Part shown: piece after piece, positions 41,863 to 51,382 of the stretch | How positions within the stretch are numbered: the first letter of the stretch is position 1 | Layout: every line of letters starts with the position of its first letter | NCBI RefSeq assembly: GCF_000218545.1 | Contig: NC_015671.1 | Location: 496,001-560,000 of the forward strand | DNA length: 64,000 nt | DNA from: Cellulomonas gilvus ATCC 13127 | GTDB taxonomy: Bacteria; Actinomycetota; Actinomycetes; Actinomycetales; Cellulomonadaceae | Reading direction: 5' to 3' | The notes under the pieces: generated by a model | Seen by the model: the letters and a program-made list of their open reading frames with translations, nothing else | What the model was told of the DNA's origin: nothing | Databases searched by the model: none | Program-made: the position numbers and the translations under genes

Positions 41863-41899
41863 CGACGGCCCGGCACCCCTGGTGGGTGCCGGGCCGTCG
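41863..41899 (+). terminator. terminator after the purine permease
   Basis: Perfect 16-bp inverted repeat (41,863-41,878 with 41,884-41,899), 5-base loop, 22 bases after the stop. Confidence 0.8.
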
Positions 41900-42005
41900 T
41901 CGTCGCAGGGCTCCGCGCACCGCGCCGGGACCCACGGCGTGGGGGAGGCCCCTCGCGGGCCGGTACCCTCGATCCGGCTTTCCCCGAGCAGTCAGGAGCG
42001 TCGTC

Positions 42006-43331
42006 GTGCGGATCAGCGTCATCGGTTGTGGCTACCTGGGCGCGGTGCACGCCGCCGCCATGGCCTCGCTCGGCCACGAGGTGGTGGGCATCGACGTCGA
42101 CCAGGCGAAGATCGACTCGCTGCGCGCGGGCCGCGCGCCGTTCTACGAGCCCGGCCTGCCGGAGCTGCTGCTCGAGGCGGGCGCGTCGGGCGGCCTGACG
42201 TTCGGCACGGACATCGCGGCCGTCGCGGGTGCTCGCGTGCACTTCGTGTGCGTCGGCACGCCGCAGATGAAGGGCGAGTTCCGCGCGGACCTGTCCTACG
42301 TCGACGCCTCGATCGCGGCCCTCGTCCCGCACCTGCAGCCCGGCGACGTCGTCGTGGGCAAGTCGACCGTCCCGGTGGGCACCGCCGAGCGGCTCGCGGT
42401 CGAGCTCGAGCCCACGGGCGCCACGCTCATCTGGAACCCCGAGTTCCTGCGCGAGGGCTTCGCGGTCGAGGACACGCTGCACCCCGACCGGTTCGTCTAC
42501 GGCCTGCCGACCGACGACGCGGGCGTCGTCACGCCCGCGGGCGACGCGGCCCGCACGCTGCTCGACGAGGTCTACGCGACGCCGCTGGCCGACGACACCC
42601 CGCAGGTGCTCACCGACTACGCGACCGCGCAGCTGGTCAAGGTCGCGGCGAACTCGTTCCTGGCGACCAAGATCTCGTTCATCAACGCCATGGCCGAGCT
42701 GTGCGAGGCCACCGGTGCGGACGTCACGCAGCTCGCGGACGCGATCGGCTACGACGTGCGCATCGGCCGGCGGTTCCTCAACGCGGGCCTGGGCTTCGGT
42801 GGCGGCTGCCTGCCCAAGGACATCCGTGCGTTCATGGCCCGTGCCGGCGAGCTGGGCGTGGACCAGGCGCTGACGTTCCTGCGCGAGGTGGACTCCATCA
42901 ACGGCCGCCGGCGCGAGCGCATGGTGGACCTGGCGCGTGAGGTGTGCGGGGGCTCGCTCGTCGGCAAGCGCGTCGCGGTGCTGGGCGCGACGTTCAAGCC
43001 GAACTCCGACGACATCCGCGACTCGCCCGCGCTCGCGGTCGCGCTCGGGCTCGAGAAGCAGGGTGCGCACGTCGTCGTGACGGACCCGCAGGGTCTGGAG
43101 AACGCGCGTCAGGCGTGGCCCGAGCTGCACTACGCCGACGACGTGCTGGACGCGGTGCGGGACGCCGACGCGGTGCTGCTCGGCACCGAGTGGTCGCAGT
43201 ACCGCGAGCTCGAGCCGGACGTGCTGGGCGGGCTCGTCGCGGGCAAGCACATGCTCGACGGCCGCAACGTGCTCGACCCGGTGCAGTGGCGGGCCGCGGG
43301 CTGGACGTACCGCGCGCTCGGACGCCCCTGA
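42006..43331 (+). CDS. UDP-glucose 6-dehydrogenase
   Basis: 441 residues from GTG 42,006 with CAGGAG upstream. NAD-dependent four-electron oxidation of UDP-glucose to UDP-glucuronate for surface polysaccharide. Rossmann start MRISVIGCGYLGAVHAAAMASLGHEVVGID; STVPVGTAERL and WNPEFLREGFAVEDTLHPDR; catalytic Cys region LGFGGGCLPKDIRAFM; C-domain GATFKPNSDDIRDSPAL and LDGRNVLDPVQWRAAGW. Length is normal. No other polysaccharide genes adjoin. Confidence 0.95.
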   Translation: MRISVIGCGYLGAVHAAAMASLGHEVVGIDVDQAKIDSLRAGRAPFYEPGLPELLLEAGASGGLTFGTDIAAVAGARVHFVCVGTPQMKGEFRADLSYVDASIAALVPHLQPGDVVVGKSTVPVGTAERLAVELEPTGATLIWNPEFLREGFAVEDTLHPDRFVYGLPTDDAGVVTPAGDAARTLLDEVYATPLADDTPQVLTDYATAQLVKVAANSFLATKISFINAMAELCEATGADVTQLADAIGYDVRIGRRFLNAGLGFGGGCLPKDIRAFMARAGELGVDQALTFLREVDSINGRRRERMVDLAREVCGGSLVGKRVAVLGATFKPNSDDIRDSPALAVALGLEKQGAHVVVTDPQGLENARQAWPELHYADDVLDAVRDADAVLLGTEWSQYRELEPDVLGGLVAGKHMLDGRNVLDPVQWRAAGWTYRALGRP

Positions 43332-43346
43332 GCCAGGGGGCTGCGG

Positions 43347-43386
43347 ATGATCGTTACCCAAGGTAATGAGGTAGGGTAACGATCAT
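43347..43386. promoter_or_regulatory. palindromic MarR operator overlapping promoter and start codon
   Basis: Perfect 13-bp inverted repeat, ATGATCGTTACCC (43,347-43,359) and GGGTAACGATCAT (43,374-43,386), spacer 14. Inside it a smaller palindrome TTACC-CAA-GGTAA (43,354-43,366) and a -10 TAGGGT (43,372-43,377) seven bases before the marR ATG (43,385). AT-rich against a GC-rich background. Binding would directly block a leaderless marR-MFS transcript. Confidence 0.8.
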
Positions 43387-43873
43387 GTCCTCCACCGCGC
43401 CCGTGCCCCCCACGAGCGACCCGGTGCTGGACCTCCTGCAGGACCCCGCGCACGACCCGGTGCACGACCTCGCGGCCGAGCTGCGCGGTGCGATCGCGGT
43501 CTCGTCGCGGCGCATCCGCGCCGAACGGGGTGACGCGGGCCTGACCGACCCGCAGTACAGCGTGCTGATGTGGCTCGACAAGCGAGGTCCGCTCACGCCC
43601 GGCCAGCTCGCCGAGCTCGAGCGCGTGCAGCCCCCGACGGTCACCCGCACGGTCAACTGCCTCGTCGAGGACGGGCTGGTCGCCAAGGGCGAGCACCCCA
43701 GCGACGGGCGCGCGGTGCTGGTGTCGCTGACCGCCGCGGGGATCGCCGAGGTCGCGGAGACGCGCCGCCGCCGGCACCTGTGGCTGGCCGGCCGTCTGGC
43801 GGACCTCACCGACGACGAGCGCGCGCTGCTGGCCGACGCCGCGGGCGTGCTGCGCAGGCTGGCCGAGTCATGA
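43385..43873 (+). CDS. MarR family transcriptional regulator
   Basis: 162 residues. Winged-helix regulator: DPQYSVLMWLDKRGPLTPGQLAELERVQPPTVTRTVNCLVEDGLVAKGEHPSDGRAVLVSLTAAG is the classic DNA-binding region (about 55-120), with dimerisation helices at both ends. It autoregulates in all likelihood through the palindrome that includes its own start codon. It overlaps the MFS gene by four bases, a typical drug-responsive regulator/efflux pair. Confidence 0.93.
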   Translation: MSSTAPVPPTSDPVLDLLQDPAHDPVHDLAAELRGAIAVSSRRIRAERGDAGLTDPQYSVLMWLDKRGPLTPGQLAELERVQPPTVTRTVNCLVEDGLVAKGEHPSDGRAVLVSLTAAGIAEVAETRRRRHLWLAGRLADLTDDERALLADAAGVLRRLAES

Positions 43874-45198
43874 GCACGTTCGACTCGCTGCGCTACTTCA
43901 ACTACCGGCTGTGGTTCGCCGGCGCGCTCGTGGCGAACGTCGGCACGTGGATGCAGCGCGTCGCGCAGGACTGGCTGGTCCTGACCGTGCTCACGTCGGA
44001 GTCCGGTGTCGCGGTGGGGGTCACCACCGCGCTGCAGTTCGCGCCCGTGCTGGTGCTGTCCGCGTGGGCGGGCCTGCTGGCCGATCGCGTCGACCGCCGC
44101 AAGCTGCTCGTCGCTACCCAGGTGGGTCAGGGCGTGCTCGCGGCCGGGCTGGGTGTGCTCGTGCTCGGCGGGCACGCGCAGCTGTGGCACGTGTACCTGT
44201 TCGCGGGGCTGCTCGGCTGCGTCTCGGCGATCGACGCCCCGGTCCGCCAGACGTTCGTCGCCGAGCTGGTCCCGCCCGAGAAGCTGTCGAACGCCGTCGG
44301 CCTCAACAGCGCGTCGTTCAACGCCGCACGCCTGATCGGTCCCGGCGTCGCGGGCCTGCTCATCGCGTGGGTCGGTCCGGGCTGGGTGTTCGTCATCAAC
44401 GCCGTGACGTTCGGCGCCACGATCCTGGCGCTGACCGGCATGCGCAGCCGCGAGCTGCGCTCGATGCCGTCCGCGCCGCGGGCCAAGGGGCAGATCCGGG
44501 ACGGCATCCGCTACGTGCGGAACCGCTCGGACATCCTGGTCATCATGGTCGTGGTCGGCGTGGTCTCGACGTTCGGCCTCAACTTCCAGCTCACCAGCGC
44601 GCTCATGGCGCGCACCGAGTTCGGCAAGGGTGCGGGGGAGTACGGCATCCTCGGCTCGGTCCTGGCGATCGGCTCGCTGACCGGCGCGCTGCTGGCCGCG
44701 CGGCGCGAGCGTCCGCGCGTGCGGCTGGTGATCGGGTCCGCGTTCGCGTTCGGCATCACCACGGGCGTCATGGCGCTCATGCCGACGTACGTCTCGTTCG
44801 CGATCGCGTGCATCCCCGTGGGCCTGGCGTCGCTGACCATGATGACCGCCGCGAACGCGACCATCCAGATGACCACCGAGCCCGCGATGCGCGGCCGCGT
44901 GATGGCGCTCTACATGATCGTGTTCCTGGGCGCGACGCCCGTGGGCTCGCCCATCGTCGGGTGGGTCGGTGAGGAGCTCGGCGCCCGCTGGTCCATCGGC
45001 ATCGGCTCGATCTCGGCGCTCCTGGTGTCCGCGGGCGCGGCGCTGTGGGCCCGCCGCGCGTGGGACGTGCAGGTGCGCTACCACCTGTCCCGCCCGCACC
45101 TGGAGGTCCTGCACCCCGCGCAGGTGGAGGGCGTGCGCGAGTCGGCCGCCCGCCGGGTCGGTGCGCAGGACGCCGCGGACCGCGCCTCGGCGGCCTGA
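43870..45198 (+). CDS. MFS efflux transporter
   Basis: 442 residues from ATG 43,870; a longer in-frame opening overlaps marR and is rejected. Twelve membrane helices. STFDSLRYFNYRLWFAGALVANVGTWMQRVAQDWLVL resembles the enterobactin-exporter-like EntS/MFS_3 branch; motif A is ADRVDRRKLL. Substrate not readable. Co-transcribed with marR, so probably induced by the same small molecule it exports. Confidence 0.92.
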   Translation: MSTFDSLRYFNYRLWFAGALVANVGTWMQRVAQDWLVLTVLTSESGVAVGVTTALQFAPVLVLSAWAGLLADRVDRRKLLVATQVGQGVLAAGLGVLVLGGHAQLWHVYLFAGLLGCVSAIDAPVRQTFVAELVPPEKLSNAVGLNSASFNAARLIGPGVAGLLIAWVGPGWVFVINAVTFGATILALTGMRSRELRSMPSAPRAKGQIRDGIRYVRNRSDILVIMVVVGVVSTFGLNFQLTSALMARTEFGKGAGEYGILGSVLAIGSLTGALLAARRERPRVRLVIGSAFAFGITTGVMALMPTYVSFAIACIPVGLASLTMMTAANATIQMTTEPAMRGRVMALYMIVFLGATPVGSPIVGWVGEELGARWSIGIGSISALLVSAGAALWARRAWDVQVRYHLSRPHLEVLHPAQVEGVRESAARRVGAQDAADRASAA

Positions 45199-45289
45199 CC
45201 GCACGTCGATCGGGTGAGCAGTCCGGCACGCGGGTGAATCCCGCGGACGCGACGGTGGTCCGCCGCGTCCGATATGTCACGATCGCGGC

Positions 45290-47104
45290 ATGAGTGCCCA
45301 GGTCGACGACGCGTCCGCGGCGCCGACGCCGGACGCCCGGCCCGCCCGGCCCCGCCGCCGCGCGCGCCGCGTGCTGCTCGGCGTGCTGGCGCTGCTCCTG
45401 CTCGTCGTCGCGGCGCTCGCGTGGCTCGCGTACCGCGGTGCGGGAGCCGTGGACGCGCTGCGGGACGCGCAGGACGCGCTCGCGGACGTGACGGCGCAGG
45501 ACGGGGCGCTGGACGGGAGCGAGAGCCTGGCCGCGCTCGAGGCGAGCCTGCCCGCGCTGCAGGACGCGACGGCGCGGGCCGAGGAGCGGACCGACGACCC
45601 GGTGTGGCGGGCCGCGGAGCACGTCCCGTGGCTGGGGGACCAGCTCACCGCGGTCCGTGCCGTGAGCCTGTCGCTCGACGAGGTCGCCGCGCGGGCGCTG
45701 CCCGCGACGGTCCAGGCCGGCGCGCTGCTGACCGGTGACGGCCTGCGGGCCGACGATGGCCGGATCGACCTCGCCGCCGTGCAGGACGTGGCCGCACCGG
45801 TCGCGGACGCGGCCGGTGTCGCGCGCACGGCGCACGAGCGCGTCGCCCGCCTCGACCGCACCGACCTGGTGGGCCTGCTCGACGACGCGGTCGGCGACGT
45901 GGACGACGCGCTGACCGAGCTCGCGGCCACGCTCGACGGCGCGTCCGACGTCACCCGGCTCCTGCCGCCGCTGCTGGGTGCCGACGGCCCGCGCACCTAC
46001 CTGGTCCTGGCGCTCAACTCGGCCGAGCTACGGACCTCCGGCGGCATCGTGGGCGCGGTGCTCGAGCTGCGCGTCGACGACGGCCGGGTGTCGCTGGTGC
46101 GGCAGGTCGCGGCGCGCGACGTGGCGGTGGCCGACGAGCCCGTCCTCGCGCTGTCGGACGCCGAGCTCGCGATCCTCGGGACGCCGCTGGGCCGGTACAT
46201 GCAGAACGCGTCGGGCTCACCCGACTTCCCGCGCACCGCGGCCATCGCGACCGCGCTGTGGGAGGCCGACGGCGGCGACCCGGTCGACGGTGTGATCGCG
46301 ACCGATCCCGTGACGGTGCGCCTGGTGCTGCGCGCCACGGGCCCGCTGCCCGGACCCGGCGGCAAGGCGATCCGCGGCAGCACGTTCCTGCAGAAGGCCC
46401 TGCGCGACGTGTACCTCGAGGTCGACGACGACGCGCAGGCCGACGCGTACTTCGCGGCCGTGGCGGCCACGGTGCTGGGCGCGGTCGGATCGGGGACGGG
46501 CGACGCCGAGGAGCTGGTGCGTGCCGCGGCCCGGTCCGTGGACGAGCGCCGCGTGCGGATCTGGTCGGCGCATCCGGACGAGCAGGCGGTGCTCGCGCGC
46601 TCGACGATCGGCGGGGCGTTCCTGAGCGGCGGTGCGCCGCAGGCCGTGGGCGTCTTCCTCGACGACGCGACCACCGCCAAGCTCGACTACGACCTGACGT
46701 CCGAGGTCACCGTCGAGGAGCTCGAGTGCTCCGGGCCCTCGCCGACCGCGACCGTGCGCATCGACCTCGCGTACGACCCACCGGCCGACGTCGCGACGTG
46801 GCGCGACTCGGTGCTGGGCATCCGGCCGCACCTGCTGCCGCGCGGCTGGCTCGACACGCGCGTCACGGTCTACGGCCCGGTCGGGGGTCAGGTCGGGGCG
46901 CTCGCGCAGGACGAGGGGTTCGTCGGTGTCCCGCTGCAGGAGCAGGGGCGCGAGGTGCGCACCACGGCGGTGGTGCTGGCGCCGGGCCAGGAGACGACGC
47001 TCCGGGTCACGGTGCCGGTGGTGGACGGCGTGGTCGACGTGTGGACCACGCCGACGCTCGGGGCGCCCGGCGCGGTCCTCGCGCGGTGCGTGGCGCACTC
47101 GTGA
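45290..47104 (+). CDS. DUF4012 domain-containing membrane protein
   Basis: 604 residues. An Arg-rich cytoplasmic N-terminus, one membrane helix at about 30-52 (LLGVLALLLLVVAALAWLAY), then a large extracytoplasmic region. The DUF4012 hallmark is YLVLALNSAELRTSGGIVGAV near residue 238-258, plus the VIATDPVTVRLVLRATGPL stretch. Family members are common in actinobacteria near surface-polysaccharide genes; biochemical role unknown. The upstream region carries an inverted repeat (45,245-45,251 with 45,264-45,270) abutting CCGATATGT, a 9-mer repeated before the next gene. Confidence 0.88.
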   Translation: MSAQVDDASAAPTPDARPARPRRRARRVLLGVLALLLLVVAALAWLAYRGAGAVDALRDAQDALADVTAQDGALDGSESLAALEASLPALQDATARAEERTDDPVWRAAEHVPWLGDQLTAVRAVSLSLDEVAARALPATVQAGALLTGDGLRADDGRIDLAAVQDVAAPVADAAGVARTAHERVARLDRTDLVGLLDDAVGDVDDALTELAATLDGASDVTRLLPPLLGADGPRTYLVLALNSAELRTSGGIVGAVLELRVDDGRVSLVRQVAARDVAVADEPVLALSDAELAILGTPLGRYMQNASGSPDFPRTAAIATALWEADGGDPVDGVIATDPVTVRLVLRATGPLPGPGGKAIRGSTFLQKALRDVYLEVDDDAQADAYFAAVAATVLGAVGSGTGDAEELVRAAARSVDERRVRIWSAHPDEQAVLARSTIGGAFLSGGAPQAVGVFLDDATTAKLDYDLTSEVTVEELECSGPSPTATVRIDLAYDPPADVATWRDSVLGIRPHLLPRGWLDTRVTVYGPVGGQVGALAQDEGFVGVPLQEQGREVRTTAVVLAPGQETTLRVTVPVVDGVVDVWTTPTLGAPGAVLARCVAHS

Positions 47105-47150
47105 CGCGCACGCGTGTATCGGCGGGCCGCGGGCGGGCTCCTTCCTGCAC

Positions 47151-47167
47151 AGCCGAGCCACTCGGCT
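47151..47167 (+). terminator. small hairpin after the DUF4012 gene
   Basis: AGCCGAG-CCA-CTCGGCT (47,151-47,167), 7-bp stem with a 3-base loop, 46 bases after the stop. No T-run. Confidence 0.35.
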
Positions 47168-47361
47168 GCTGACCGAAATCACCCGATCGGTTGCTGCTCT
47201 CCGGGTGCTCGACGCGCGAGGATGGTCCCGATATGTACGATTCGTCCGATCCAACGCGAGAGCAGTCGCACCGCGCCGCGCACCCCGCGGCCGGGGCCGC
47301 CGCTCCGCTCACCGGCAGGACTGACCTCCTGCACGACGCTCCCCCGAGGTGGCACGGTCTC

Positions 47362-48036
47362 ATGAGCAGGTTCGTCAAGGCAGCGTTCGCGCTGGTCCTC
47401 CCCGCACTGGCCCTCGTGGCGGTGCCCTCCGCGGCATCGGCGGAGGTCGCACCGGCCCCCGCGGCCACGTCGGACGGCTGCCTCGACCCCGAGCCCGACG
47501 ACTACGGCCCGCCCGAGCCGTGCGAGCTGCACGTCAAGGTCCTCACGCCGTTCTGCGACAACGAGGTGCCCAAGCTCCGCTACCAGGTCGAGGCCGTCGG
47601 CACGCCCAACAAGACCGTGAAGATCACGTGGGTCAACCCCACGGGTTCGTCCGTGGTGCTCGACGACCTGCCGCTCGAGGGCGTCGTGAACTGGCCCGGC
47701 GCGGTGGAGGAGAACGGCCGCGGCGTGGACTGGCCGGGCTGGACCCAGCTGCCGGACGGCACGTGGGTCGAGGGTGACGAGTTCGACTGGGTCCGCCCGT
47801 CGGTCGACGTGCTCTTCCAGGTCAACCCGGAGACCACGGTCTCGGTCGCCTACCCGCCGTCGCGGCCCGACTGCAACACCAACCCGCCGGACAGCGAGGT
47901 GCTCTCGGACGACCCGGAGCTGTCCGCCACGGGTGCGAACGCGCTGCCGATCGCGCTGGCCGGTGGCGGCCTGGTGGTCGCGGGCGGGCTCGCGCTCGCC
48001 GCCGCGATGTGGCACCGCCGCCGCGCACAGGTCTGA
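47362..48036 (+). CDS. secreted protein with sortase-type C-terminal anchor
   Basis: 224 residues from ATG 47,362 with GAGGTGG upstream; earlier in-frame starts (47,191, 47,233) would place 40-57 charged residues before the signal peptide. Signal peptide SRFVKAAFALVLPALALVAVPSAASA, a mature domain with four cysteines (DGCLDPEPD, EPCELHV, TPFCDNE, RPDCNTN), then a sorting signal: LSATG-AN, hydrophobic helix IALAGGGLVVAGGLALAAAMW and RRRAQV tail. LSATG resembles the class E LAxTG motif of actinobacterial sortases. Role on the wall unknown. Confidence 0.8.
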   Translation: MSRFVKAAFALVLPALALVAVPSAASAEVAPAPAATSDGCLDPEPDDYGPPEPCELHVKVLTPFCDNEVPKLRYQVEAVGTPNKTVKITWVNPTGSSVVLDDLPLEGVVNWPGAVEENGRGVDWPGWTQLPDGTWVEGDEFDWVRPSVDVLFQVNPETTVSVAYPPSRPDCNTNPPDSEVLSDDPELSATGANALPIALAGGGLVVAGGLALAAAMWHRRRAQV

Positions 48037-48070
48037 CGCACGCAGGACGCGCCCCCGCACGGGGGTGACG

Positions 48071-48111
48071 ACGACGGGGCCGCGGGTGCCATGAGCCCGC
48101 GGCCCCGTCGT
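48071..48111. terminator. bidirectional terminator between convergent genes
   Basis: Perfect 16-bp stem (48,071-48,086 with 48,096-48,111), 9-base loop, in the 95-base gap between the wall-anchored protein and the oppositely oriented serC. Confidence 0.8.
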
Positions 48112-48131
48112 GCGCCAGGCGGGGGTGCGGC

Positions 48132-49298
<1,167 letters not shown>

Positions 49299-49354
49299 CT
49301 ACCCTGTGAGGGCGGCCGCCAGCACCGGCCGCGGGCGAATGGGGAGGCGGCGCG

Positions 49355-50044
49355 GTGAGCGACCTGATCGACACGACGGAGATGTACCTCAAGACGGTCT
49401 ACGAGCTCACCGAGGAAGGCATCACCCCGCTGCGGGCCCGGATCGCCGAGCGCCTCGGGCACTCGGGGCCGACCGTCTCGCAGACCGTCGCCCGGATGGA
49501 GCGTGACGGGCTCGTCGTGGTCACCGGTGACCGGCACCTCGAGCTCACCGAGCTGGGCCGCGCGAAGGCCGTGCGCGTGATGCGCAAGCACCGCCTGGCC
49601 GAGCGGCTCCTCACCGACATCGTCGGGCTCGAGTGGCCCTACGTGCACGAGGAGGCGTGCCGCTGGGAGCACGTCATGAGCGAGCGCGTCGAGAAGCGCC
49701 TCGCGGCCCTGCTCGACCACCCGCACTTCGACCCGTACGGCAACCCGATCCCCGGGCTCTCGGAGATCGGCGAGGAGCAGACCCGCATCGAGTTCCTGGA
49801 CGGCGTGACACCGCTCGTCGGGGCGGACGTGGCCGCCGGACGCGTGCGGGTCGCGCGCATCGCCGAGCCGCTGCAGGTGGACGTCGAGCTGCTCACGCGG
49901 CTCGCGGACGCCGGGATCCTGCCCGGCGTGGAGATCACCGTCGAGCGTGCGCCCGGGACCACCACGGTGGGCGTCCCGGACGGCGCCGTGGTGCTGGACC
50001 TGCCCGACGAGGTCGCGCGGCACATCTTCGTCGGGACCGTCTGA
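49355..50044 (+). CDS. ideR: iron-dependent transcriptional repressor (DtxR/IdeR family)
   Basis: 229 residues from GTG 49,355. Ferrous-iron-activated dimeric repressor of uptake genes. Winged helix at about 1-70; metal-binding and dimer domain at about 71-140; SH3-like domain from about 150. All DtxR metal ligands are in register: Met10, Cys102, Glu105, His106 for the ancillary/primary sites and His79, Glu83, His98 for the other. ARIAERLGHSGPTVSQTVARMERDGLV is the recognition region. TACCCT at 49,300-49,305 may be its -10. Confidence 0.94.
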   Translation: MSDLIDTTEMYLKTVYELTEEGITPLRARIAERLGHSGPTVSQTVARMERDGLVVVTGDRHLELTELGRAKAVRVMRKHRLAERLLTDIVGLEWPYVHEEACRWEHVMSERVEKRLAALLDHPHFDPYGNPIPGLSEIGEEQTRIEFLDGVTPLVGADVAAGRVRVARIAEPLQVDVELLTRLADAGILPGVEITVERAPGTTTVGVPDGAVVLDLPDEVARHIFVGTV

Positions 50045-50067
50045 CGTCCGTGATCTGAGACACACTG

Positions 50068-50087
50068 CCGAGGCGTGGTCGCCTCGG
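50068..50087 (+). terminator. hairpin after ideR
   Basis: CCGAGGCG-TGGT-CGCCTCGG (50,068-50,087), 8-bp stem, 24 bases after the ideR stop. Confidence 0.5.
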
Positions 50088-50194
50088 TGGTCCCTGCGAC
50101 ACGCTCCCACGCCCGTGACCTGGCGTGTCGTCCGCGCGCCGTGCGTGGTGCAGGTCGGCTGTCCAGTTTCTTCCAGATTTCTCGTGATCGGAAC

Positions 50195-50224
50195 GTGACA
50201 ATCGCGGACGGGCTCATGTACGGT
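50195..50224 (+). promoter_or_regulatory. promoter of the riboswitch-controlled hydrolase
   Basis: GTGACA (50,195-50,200), 18-base spacer, TACGGT (50,219-50,224), a reasonable primary-sigma promoter in a locally less GC-rich stretch. Transcription would begin about 40 bases before the riboswitch. The rest of the 50,088-50,194 stretch shows nothing recognisable. Confidence 0.5.
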
Positions 50225-50271
50225 CGACCTGCTTCGCCGGAACCCCTCCTCCACGAAGCCCTCGAGCGGGA

Positions 50272-50434
50272 CGCCTAGCCCTGCCGCCGCAAGAGGTCCG
50301 CTCGAACCGCCGGCAGGGGCGGGGGACCCAAATCTGGGCGCTCAGGCGCCCTTGGGGTGAAGCCCCGTCGTGGAGCGATCCACGGCGAGGCCGGGTGTTC
50401 TCCCACCCGAACCCGACAGCTGACCTCGTAGGCG
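50272..50434 (+). promoter_or_regulatory. c-di-AMP riboswitch (ydaO-yuaA class)
   Basis: Long structured leader before a C40 cell-wall hydrolase. Outer helix: CGCCTA (50,272-50,277) pairs with TAGGCG (50,429-50,434). Between them lie the conserved elements of the class in order: GGGGGACCCA (50,330-50,339), TTGGGGTGAAG (50,352-50,362), GGGTGTTCTCCCACCCGAA and CCCGACAGC near 50,394-50,420, then TGACCTCG. A known association exists between this riboswitch and actinobacterial Rpf/NlpC wall hydrolases. A ribosome site (AAGGAGAGG) follows 4 bases after the outer helix, so c-di-AMP likely turns expression off. Confidence 0.88.
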
Positions 50435-50452
50435 ACAAGGAGAGGCACGCGC

Positions 50453-51220
50453 ATGACGCATGCACGGCACAGGGCCGCACGTCGGCCCGCGACGCCGCTG
50501 ACGGACTTCGCCTCGGCTGCTTCGGAGCAGCTCGGCACCGCCGGCCGTCGTACCGCGGTGGTCGCCGCATCCTCGGGACTGGTCGTCTCGTCGATGCTCG
50601 GAGCGGCCCCCGCGTTCGCAGCCCCGTCGGACGGCGCGTCCGCAGGCGCACTCGCCGCGGTGGACACCGAGGCCCTGACCGCGGGCGCCCGCGCGCTGCT
50701 GGAGACCGCTCCGGTCGTCAGCGCGCCGGCTGACGCGAAGTGGACCATCGACGACCCCGCGCTCAAGATCAAGCTCCCCGCGCCGAAGCCCGATCCCGTG
50801 GTGGTCACGACCCGGACGACGACGCCGGACCAGACCACGCGCAACGCGCCGCGTGAGACGGTCAACTCGCCGATCCCGCAGTCGGTCAGCGGCAACAAGG
50901 TGCTCGAGATCGCCGCGCGCTACGTGGGCGTCCCCTACGTCTCGGGCGGCTCGTCGCCGAGCGGCTTCGACTGCTCGGGCTTCACGTCCTACGTCTACGC
51001 GCAGCTCGGCATCAGCCTGCCGCGCACGTCCAGCGCGCAGCACTACGCCGGCACCATCGTGTCCCGTGCGGACGCGCTGCCCGGGGACCTGATCTGGAGC
51101 CCCGGCCACATCGGGATCTACGCCGGCGGCAACATGCAGATCGACGCGCCGCGCCCCGGCAAGACCATCCAGTTCCGCTCCATCTGGCAGAGCTCGCCGG
51201 TCTTCATCCGCGTCGGCTGA
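50453..51220 (+). CDS. secreted NlpC/P60 (C40) cell-wall hydrolase
   Basis: 255 residues. Signal-peptide-like helix at about 30-60 (RRTAVVAASSGLVVSSMLGAAPAFAAP), a variable linker, then the C40 domain from about 145: YVGVPYVSGGSSPSGFDCSGF (catalytic Cys near 173), SLPRTSSAQHYAGTIV and catalytic His in WSPGHIGIYAGGN. Cleaves stem peptides in peptidoglycan. Expression is placed under the c-di-AMP riboswitch, tying wall opening to osmotic status. A terminator follows. Confidence 0.93.
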   Translation: MTHARHRAARRPATPLTDFASAASEQLGTAGRRTAVVAASSGLVVSSMLGAAPAFAAPSDGASAGALAAVDTEALTAGARALLETAPVVSAPADAKWTIDDPALKIKLPAPKPDPVVVTTRTTTPDQTTRNAPRETVNSPIPQSVSGNKVLEIAARYVGVPYVSGGSSPSGFDCSGFTSYVYAQLGISLPRTSSAQHYAGTIVSRADALPGDLIWSPGHIGIYAGGNMQIDAPRPGKTIQFRSIWQSSPVFIRVG

Positions 51221-51233
51221 CGCACCCGCTCCT

Positions 51234-51283
51234 CGACGAGGCCCCGGGACGACACGAGTCGTCACCGGGGCCTCGTCGTCTTT
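51234..51283 (+). terminator. intrinsic terminator after the C40 hydrolase
   Basis: CGACGAGGCCCCGG (51,234-51,247) pairs with CCGGGGCCTCGTCG (51,265-51,278), continued by an inner GACGAC/GTCGTC stem with one bulged A, followed by TCTTT. The strongest classical terminator in the window. Confidence 0.88.
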
Positions 51284-51382
51284 CCGATTGCGGCGTGCGG
51301 TTACCCTGATCGCGCACCGACGCTTCCGTCGACGGGCCAGCCGGGTCCGGTCGATCGGGCGGCGGGCCCTCGGGAGGGCATC

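Noticed and set aside
40308-43361. Minus-strand frame of about 1,017 codons opposite the permease and UDP-glucose dehydrogenase
   Set aside because: Low-complexity Arg/His/Asp product; the plus-strand genes have intact families.
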